Source: Magicicada septendecula (Eukaryota; Arthropoda; Insecta; Hemiptera; Cicadidae). Taken from it: 64,000 nucleotides of DNA. Made by a program: the position numbers and the translations under genes. The stretch is taken from NCBI GenBank assembly GCA_034769895.1, contig CM068369.1, positions 428,879,479-428,943,478 of the forward strand. Direction: 5' to 3'. Within the stretch, counting starts at the first letter, position 1. Each line of letters opens with the position of its first letter. This document shows, piece by piece, positions 57,245-64,000 of the stretch. Under the pieces are notes generated by a model. That model saw only the letters and a program-made list of their open reading frames with translations, ran no database searches and was not told where the DNA came from.

Positions 57245-58302
57245 TATTTATTTACTGAATTCTTCGGGCGCCATCTTGCGTACTGCAAGAAATTAATTAT
57301 TGTACAAATATATGTACTTACCATTTTCTCGGGTTCTTTTCGGCGAACAGGAGATCAGAATGGTTTATTTGCAATAATGAATTTAATTCACATTGGCAAT
57401 GAACAAAAGGTTTATTTACTCTATAATGCTCACAACCATTTTAACTTTCATAATATTCAAGAATAGATATTCGTAAAAAAGATCATTTTTGCTTAAGCAG
57501 TTTTCAAATTAAGATATAACATAAATACCAACTATTCTCTACAACTACGACATAACGAAAACCAGCGCTTTCACACACACACATAATTATTCCCCGATTT
57601 TAAGAGCTCATATTAAAATTTTGAAAATTAAACCATAGTTGAAAATTTGGTTTTATTGTAGATTACTTAGCTGATTTAGTCATATTGTCCAGAAGAGGTA
57701 CGACGCACACACGTTTGTTTCAGTTAATAATTAGTTTTATATCTCCACCGCTGTCATCATTCCAAGAAAACTGTTCCTTTCACTTGATTTAGATATGCTT
57801 TAAGTTTTGCGTTCCATTTTTTCACTGTTAGTTACATTTATGGTTTTGCGGTATTTACATTTTAGGTGCGGGCGACACAAAAAACTTCGCCTAAAACCGG
57901 CGAGCCGGGCGGACGTGACAGTTGTTTGCGTCCGATCTGTTCAGATGTTATTGTCCGACTGTTCTTTGTTTGCTGTGAGTGTGACAAAGCTAGTGGCACA
58001 CTCCACCCACATTCCTTGTTATGTAAGGCGCTGACGTAACGTTCGCCTGATGTCAGTTACATAACTTGTTTTGCTGTTTTGTGTGTCATTGTCTGACCTT
58101 GGCACAGTTCCGTCGGTTGTTACTCATTTTAGAAAATATTACTGGATAACAGTCACGTATCATGCCAACATCAGTGCTGCCACCGTCGCTATCTTTTCTA
58201 CCACTGAATTTACCTTTCTTTTATACGTTTTGTCCCAATTATTTGAAAAATGTTATTTGTTTAAATACAAACTGCTTTATTACCCAAAATAGGCCCGTTA
58301 CA
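57234..58302 (-). repeat. F 5' LTR, 3'-truncated
   Basis: Nearly identical to 52737-53804, but it lacks the 46-bp segment that precedes the PBS. The outer end is GGCCCGTTACA followed by TSD AAAG. Confidence 0.9.
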
Positions 58303-58593
58303 AAAGTATTGTAAGGGTGTAATATTTGATAAACGCCACCTGGCGTAACCTGTAGTCGATTTTCAATGTGTAGTCATTTTCACAAAATTAAAGGTCAATG
58401 GTATATTTTATTTTGAGTACAATTATTTCAGGTAATACATTCCATGAACCTGGTTCGTGTAACCCGAATTCTGGACCCCAAGGTCAATTTCATATTTTGT
58501 ATTTGTTGTGCAGTATGCAACATGGCGCCCGATATTTTAATACACCTCAAATTAAATGTAACAGATTAATTAAACACAATTAAAGTTATTACA
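58303..58593 (+). repeat. E 3' LTR, second piece
   Basis: Matches E's 5' LTR from about 47484 to 47773 and ends AGTTATTACA before AAAA. Confidence 0.9.
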
Positions 58594-58830
58594 AAAATTA
58601 GTGTTGAAAATAGAAAGAAATAATAAATAATTCATTGGAAACAATAAATTATTGAGTTATTTCAGACAACCATTTTGCTTTTCAGCTCGTCCAACCTCGA
58701 ACCTTGGACCTGGTAAGTAAAAGTTCTGATGTTGGTAGTCAACAAGATGGCGGCTAAAATAGTCGAAAATTAATACTTGTAAACAAAGTTCAATAATAAA
58801 GTATAAATAAAGTTTAATTAAATTGTTACA
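58594..58830 (+). repeat. D 3' LTR, third piece
   Basis: Matches D's 5' LTR from about 15359 to 15596, including the GTAAGT donor and AAGATGGCGGC. Ends GTTACA before the TSD ACAC. Confidence 0.92.
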
Positions 58831-58834
58831 ACAC

Positions 58835-59269
58835 AGCGCGACTGCTGAAATATATATGTACAATTTGCTCAATAATTGGCAAACCAATAAAGATAGAACA
58901 CTGGTAGTTAGGTCAAAATTACATTTGAATCTTTCTGTACAATTCACTCACTTAATGTATTAGTCTATCTTGAATACGGAAAAAGTTTCTTGTGGGCTAA
59001 TTTTTATGCCTCATGACTGAACAAATTAAAATTTTATATATTTTTTGTTATTACAAGAATATGTTTACATTTAAATGACATCTACACATCATGTACACAT
59101 TATCTGGACTACATGTACAAAAAAAAAAAATTACTGTTAAGAAGGAAGAACATCTTGCACAAGGACAGTTTATATTAATACATACTAAATCGAGTGTGAT
59201 GGTTTCATTACTTTTTATTTTTACCAACTCAGTTTTCGGCCAAAATGTAAAGAATTCAAATACTTTTAC
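58835..59269. other. Unassigned flank between D and H
   Basis: AT-rich with an A-run near 59115. No match to the elements described. The short open frame 59091-59288 has no recognisable domain. Confidence 0.35.
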
Positions 59270-60487
59270 TACTGTGTGTATTTTGTAGACTTATGTTGTA
59301 CTTCACTTTTATTGGTCAAGGATATCAAGTCACACAGTAGTAGCGAATGTAAAACTCATAAGTGCAATGTATTTCACTACTTGCCCACTGTCTCATCCGA
59401 CTGTTGTAGTACTATGAACATGTTATTAAATTTGTCCCTTTTCAGACGTCAACTGAAGTCCTATCGGTTATTAATAATTAAATGAATATGATTATATGTA
59501 ATGTTTAGTCCAGGGATTCGTTTAGTGTACTTTGGCAGAGAACAGTGGGCTAATACAAATAACAAAATGCGTATATCAAGTAAAATATAACATTATTTAT
59601 TTTCTCTCGAGAACATAAAAAAAATCATGAACACACTTATTCCGCCTTAAGGCATAAAACTGATTTTTAAGGCATAAAACCGCCTTAAGGCATAAAACCG
59701 CCTTAAGGCATAAAACTACGACATGAAAATACTACTATGTATATAAAAGATTATGCAAACTCAACACTTCTTGTTAGGCCTATATTCATATTATTTCATT
59801 TACACAAACATACACATTTACTGATTTTTTGATTTTGTTGAGCTCAACTTTATAATTTAGGGAAAAACCAGTATTTTAAAATGTTGAATGGTATACATAT
59901 TGTTGAAATGTCTACTTCCCTTGATTATGCTGCATAGAATTTCACCACATGGGACGTCTCCTCGTGGCATGCATTGTTTTGCTGTTTTCACTGTTATATT
60001 TTTACGTGTTACTGCCGAACTGTCAATTTATTTCATTAGTTACTGTTATTGATGAATATTTAGCCAAATACTGTTTTCACTTTGAAATATATATAAAGAT
60101 TCACATTTTTGTTGTATGCGGGCGAGACGACTGCTGCTTCACAGCGCAAAGATGGTGGTCGACTGACTTCCAGTGTTAAAAATTTCCGTTCCTGTCATCT
60201 CTAAACTGGTTCACCCCGCTCCCCGCTATACGTCTCGTCCTCAGTACTGTAACGTTCCGCTGAGTTTAGTATCACCTTTTTAACTCGTAATTAACTGACT
60301 TCCATCAACAACATACTAACGGAGTTAATCACTGGCTATAAATAGATTTTCGTTATTTGCTGCATAACCATACATGGTCATGAAAATATTTACTGGCTTC
60401 GCCTCCCCTCAAAGGGGCCTCAACTGCACATGTTATAAAAATTATGCAATTACACAATAATATTTATGTAAATTTAGACCCATTACA
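59270..60487 (-). repeat. H 3' LTR, left boundary estimated
   Basis: Its outer start in element direction is TGTAATGGGTCTAAATTTAC. It contains a short tandem of the TTAAGGCATAAAACCGCC unit at about 59645-59708 and AAGATGGTGG at about 60150. The left edge could be off by more than 100 bp. Confidence 0.5.
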
Positions 60488-60497
60488 ATACCCCCCC

Positions 60498-60535
60498 AAT
60501 GAGAGGATTTATCCCGAAGCATAAAAGCTCTCATT
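60498..60535 (-). promoter_or_regulatory. PPT-proximal stem-loop of H, TTCG loop
   Basis: On the minus strand CAATGAGAG pairs with CTCTCATT. The inner stem TTTATGC/GGATAAA has one mismatch around TTCG. Seven Gs form the PPT. Confidence 0.7.
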
Positions 60536-60870
60536 GACACTCTCATACTTTTTAAAGGGATCAGCCAAGATATGTCGCCACAACCCCCTTACGTTTTATT
60601 CAAAATTGTGGTTAACTTACACCTGGTGCAGTGACTGTGACCGTACCTGAATGACCTTACTGGACTTCTCTTTCGAGATCCCAACACCGCAAGGCCAGAC
60701 AGGCACTTGACGTTCCTGCTCTGACACGCAGGCCAGCACAGGACCGCTGTCACAGCATCACCAGAAACTGAAACATGAACTCAAAAATATCAAATAGTGG
60801 CCTGGTATAACAACATATCCCTGACTGATTTGGTTCCCCTTAGCTGTGTTGGTTTGCATTAAGAAGTACT
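60536..60870 (-). other. H 3' conserved module with exon-like core
   Basis: The minus-strand frame SGDAVTAVLCWPACQSRN and VLGSRKRSPVRSFRYG matches D, E and F. It is bracketed by a TTTCAG-like acceptor and GTGTAAGT. Confidence 0.5.
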
Positions 60871-61369
60871 TGAGGTTTTTTTCCCACATATAGATGAATG
60901 TTTAGTCTAAGTATAATACCTCATAAGAATTACATACCAACATTCTGAATAACCTTCTCTCGTTAACTCTTACCCCAAAATTCAAAACGATCGCTCTGAT
61001 TCCCATCAAAATTTAAATAAACATTTCCATTACAACGTATAAATACCTTCCATTATAAATATTCCATTCACATTTCAAAATTAACTAACTCCTTATATAG
61101 AGTAAAACACATTAAATCAATTACATTAGAACAAATTACTTACTTAACAATCGTTAAGTATCTTCATATTACTCTTTATTACATTAAAATAAAATACTCC
61201 TCGTCAACACAACATCATTCATTTACATCAGAAAATCAATACACATATTGATGTAACTCATTTTAATATTTAATATTTCGTTGCTAACAACCTAGTAACC
61301 AACTTTTCCATCATCACATAATTTATTATAATTTATTAAATTATGAATTTATTTTAAATTCCTCCTTCC
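60871..61369 (-). other. H AT-rich spacer
   Basis: Non-coding AT-rich sequence with no feature that I recognise. Confidence 0.45.
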
Positions 61370-61735
61370 ACACACACTATTACCCCCCCCCCCGGACTGT
61401 AGCACCCAGTTGCCTCCACACGGACTGAAGTGGAAGGGGTGAACACTTTTTTCTTTTCTTTCTCCCCCATCCTTGCTTTAGCGTTATACAAAATTCGGCA
61501 TTACTGATATCCCGGATACCAGTAATCCTACTATATTAATATTCACACTCCCTTAATCGGTCTATCACCCATACTTAGGTATATAGCCATGTTCCAAAAA
61601 ATTCTATAATCTTAGATTCCCCTGATCTAAACCCCCCAGTTGTATTTCTAAGTTCACCAATTTAGAATACTAAGCCAAATCCACGGTCAGGGTGCTGTGA
61701 AGCCGTGACCGCACGAAAATGGGGAATCGCATTTA
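61370..61735 (-). ncRNA. Conserved structured RNA module in H (candidate)
   Basis: A diverged minus-strand copy. CGGTCA/TGACCG is kept around CACGGCTTCACAGCACCC. ATTACTGGTATCC pairs with GATATCAGTAAT. CAAGGA pairs with TCCGTG, with one mismatch. The inner CTGTCC helix of A2 and F is replaced by a shorter stem. Confidence 0.55.
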
Positions 61736-62399
61736 CCATATATCTTATATACAATATATGTTTAAGATTCCTACACACTAACATAATACAACATAATAAA
61801 ACATAGTATATACTCATAATGAACATAAACCTCATTACATTAAAATAAACATCTGTATTGCATCTGAATAAAATTTCCATACATTCCAAAACTTTAATTT
61901 CAATTGAACCTGTTAATACTCAACCTTTAATTATTTACCACTTCTTATACCATTACATTCTCCAAAAATTCAAATTTATTATCAACACTCATTTTACATA
62001 ACATTTTATTCATTAAACATTGAGATTATTACCTCAAAATAAACAATTCACCTTTAAATTTCCATATAAAATTATAAATATTACATTTTAATTTCAATTG
62101 AACTTTTTACTACTCAATCATCAATTATTTATCATTTACTATACCATTAAATTCTCCAAAAATTTTTAATTTATCTTACACAATATTTCATTTATTATCT
62201 CCTTTCAAATTAATTCAATTACTTTATAGAACACCTTTCATTACCTTAACAAAATTCACAAAGTTGTTTATATTTCACCTTGTTACATCATTACATTCAA
62301 TATCAACATAAAAGTATATACAATCCACATTATTAGTTGTTATCGTTTACCATAAATCATTTCATAAAACAGTCCAATTCAAAACCACTACTCACATAG
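61736..62399 (-). other. H AT-rich spacer after the gag-like gene
   Basis: AT-rich sequence with partial internal repeats (AATTCTCCAAAAATT twice). No gene. Confidence 0.45.
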
Positions 62400-63968
62400 T
62401 TAAACGTTCATAAACATTAATTGTTTACCCCCATCATCGTATAATAACCTAGTCTTGCGTCTACACAATTCATTTTTTATTAAATTCATTATATTATTTC
62501 TATCAATATAATGACTATTTATATTCTCATATTCTTCCACAATATCAACAGGATTATTCCATATTATTACATCATATAATTTGTCACCACCGAGTATAGT
62601 CAAGTCATCCTTAGTATAATTTGTCACAATTGGGTCAATTATAATTTCATCATTATTATTATCTGCTGCTATGCCAGTTTCGTCACAAGGTAAGTAATCA
62701 ATACCATCAATCTTATCATCATTTGCTGCACTAACTATTTCGCGAGGTAAGTACTTAATATCACTAACTCTCTCAATACCTAACCTCTCTACTAATTTGT
62801 TATAACCTCTACTAACCTTAAACGTCTCTATCTTCCTATCAAAATAACTTTTATCATAACACCATTTCATACTTTTTCTATCACTCCATGCAGAGGGTAC
62901 TAAATCATAAAAACACCTAATAAAAATTAAGGGACTACTTGAAAACACATTGTTTTCCCCTAAGGGACTCTTGCCCTTCAAAAACATTTGTAAACTTCTT
63001 GGTTTACAATAAACCTGGGGAAAATCTACCCTCTGCCCTATATCAACAAAATAATTCTCTTCATATTCTCTTTCTAATTTACAAAAACTGGTTTCTACTC
63101 TCTCACTCTCTCTCTCTCACTGCTTCTATATTATCATCATCACTATTTATTTTCACTGTATTACTTTTATATATCTCATTTTCAACTATCTTACCACTAA
63201 TACTTGTTAATTCATTTTCGTAACTAACACTTACCTCGTTAATTATTTCTTCGTATGTTTTCGTTATTTTACCACCTTTATTCTCACCTGTATTGCTGCC
63301 ATGGTCGTCTGTTACTATGTTATTTTCATTTTTGTCACACTCACCCGTGTCGTCATTATTTTCGACACCACTACACCCACTCATCTGGTTTAATTCAACT
63401 TCTATATTCTCTATTTATTATTTATTTCCACAAATTTCTCACTCATTCCATTAAAACTCTCATTTATACTTTTAAATTGGATATTCATACTTAGATTACT
63501 CATTTTTATTTAGCTTCTTATGTTTACAACTTCGTTATTTATGACTCTTAATTTCTTGTCTTGTTTATTTATTTCAGTTTTCAGCTGTATGTTGCGTGTC
63601 CTTATCGCTGACTTGATTTCAATTTTAAACTAATTCAAGCTCGTATTTAAATTATTATTTTCTGACTTCATTTCAGTTTTGAATTCATTTAAACTCGTGT
63701 TCGAATTACCATTATTCTTATTTTGTTGGTCAAACTTATTATTCATCTCTGACTTGATTTCAGTATTAAATTCCTTCATTGATAATAGATTAAATATGTT
63801 TACATCGTAATTTCTACTACCCCCTTCGACCGTTTCATTTACATTTGATATTTTGCCTACTCTCTCGACATTTTCATGCGTGGTTACCATACTATCTTGC
63901 GTAACATTCAACACTGACCCCACATCTGTACTTTCATCTAAATTTGTATTAGCGTCTTTCTCTGCCAT
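62400..63968 (-). pseudogene. gag-like gene of H, broken
   Basis: The minus-strand N-terminus starts MAEKDANTNLDESTDVGS with LNVTQDS (63968-63630), followed by an FNTEIKSEMNNKFDQQNK coiled coil. After frame breaks, 63384-63103 carries an acidic linker (EIINEVSVSYENELTS). The last frame, 62987-62400 (195 aa), has FLKGKSPLGENNVF, LVPSAWSDRKSMKWCYD, KVSRGYNKLVERLGI, KYLPREIV and RLLYDDGG. The stop after DDGG is lost, and 7 further residues are read. A CT tract near 63100-63120 lies at the same place as in G. Inactive as one protein. Confidence 0.65.
62891..63035 (-). other. H gag-region RNA structure
   Basis: TACCCTCTG (63027-63035, plus strand) pairs with CAGAGGGTA (62891-62899). The nested hairpin is AAGGG (62962-62966) with CCCTT (62974-62978). 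Confidence 0.55.
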
Positions 63969-64000
63969 TTTTCGACTAAATTGTAAATCAATTTTAATTT

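Larger units (their letters stand above)
52691..58302 (-). mobile_element. Element F: minus-strand pol-less LTR retrotransposon with 5' deletion
   Basis: The 3' LTR is 52691-53804 and the 5' LTR about 57234-58302. The TSD AAAG is at 52687-52690 and 58303-58306, and E's 5' LTR shows the intact site (GGATAAAGTATTG near 47480). The 5' LTR lacks its last 46 bp, and the following PBS and N-terminal gag-like part are deleted. Spacer, structured module, 3' module, UUCG hairpin and PPT remain. Confidence 0.9.
46367..58593 (+). mobile_element. Element E: pol-less LTR retrotransposon carrying foldbacks and element F
   Basis: The 5' LTR is 46367-47773. The 3' LTR is in two pieces, 51462-52690 and 58303-58593, separated by F. 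The TSD AAAA lies at 46363-46366 and 58594-58597; a homopolymer TSD is weaker evidence, but the join matches D's 5' LTR. E has an ORF, middle module, 3' module, UUCG hairpin and PPT. The structured module seen in A1, D and F was not found. Confidence 0.88.
59270..64000 (-). mobile_element. Element H: minus-strand pol-less LTR retrotransposon, cut by the window end
   Basis: The 3' LTR ends at 60487 (plus-strand CCCATTACA) next to the PPT and hairpin. 3' module, structured module, spacer and a broken gag-like gene follow to its start codon at 63968. The PBS and 5' LTR lie beyond the window. The left LTR boundary is only estimated from the usual LTR length. The gag-like protein is closest to G. 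Confidence 0.7.

Overview
This window is AT-rich animal DNA made almost entirely of transposable elements, with no recognisable host gene. The abundance of LTR elements, a hAT-like DNA element, foldback elements and microsatellites suggests a large, repeat-rich genome. An insect is my best guess, but nothing in the sequence proves it.

Almost everything belongs to one superfamily of LTR retrotransposons that lack pol. Each complete copy has LTRs of about 1.1-1.3 kb starting TGTAAC or TGTGA and ending in CA, a 4-bp target-site duplication (TSD), and usually a tRNA-like primer-binding site starting TGG. Next come one gag-like coiled-coil ORF ending in DDGG, long AT-rich spacers holding conserved non-coding modules, and a stem-loop beside the polypurine tract. 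I found no protease, reverse transcriptase, RNase H or integrase in any copy.

The copies are nested, and most boundaries are fixed by matching TSDs. From left to right: G (minus, 1-13591, running off the left edge) holds an unclassified insertion (about 226-2712) and A1 (plus, 4726-12191, TSD GCAT). After a short flank comes D (plus, 14319-58830, TSD ACAC), split inside its 3' LTR by C and E. C (minus, 19839-46269, TSD GTTT) contains B (plus, 21801-27636, TSD TCCC), solo LTR J (28294-29561, TSD ACCC), a 181-bp palindrome, A2 (plus, 30508-37355, TSD ATCA) and a hAT-like element (39009-46036, 8-bp TSD CTGTGGCC) that carries the rearranged LTR element K. E (plus, 46367-58593, TSD AAAA) contains three foldback elements and F (minus, 52691-58302, TSD AAAG). 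H (minus) occupies about 59270-64000 and runs off the right edge.

The most interesting signal is conserved RNA structure with compensatory base changes between copies. It occurs in three places: inside the gag-like ORF (a long-range helix CAGAGGGTA/TACCCTCTG plus a nested hairpin), in a spacer module of at least five helices, and in the hairpin next to the polypurine tract. A fourth module looks like an exon, bounded by splice acceptor-like and donor-like sites. Together these suggest a non-autonomous family that keeps cis-acting RNA architecture and one structural-type protein and borrows pol from another element. That interpretation is inference.
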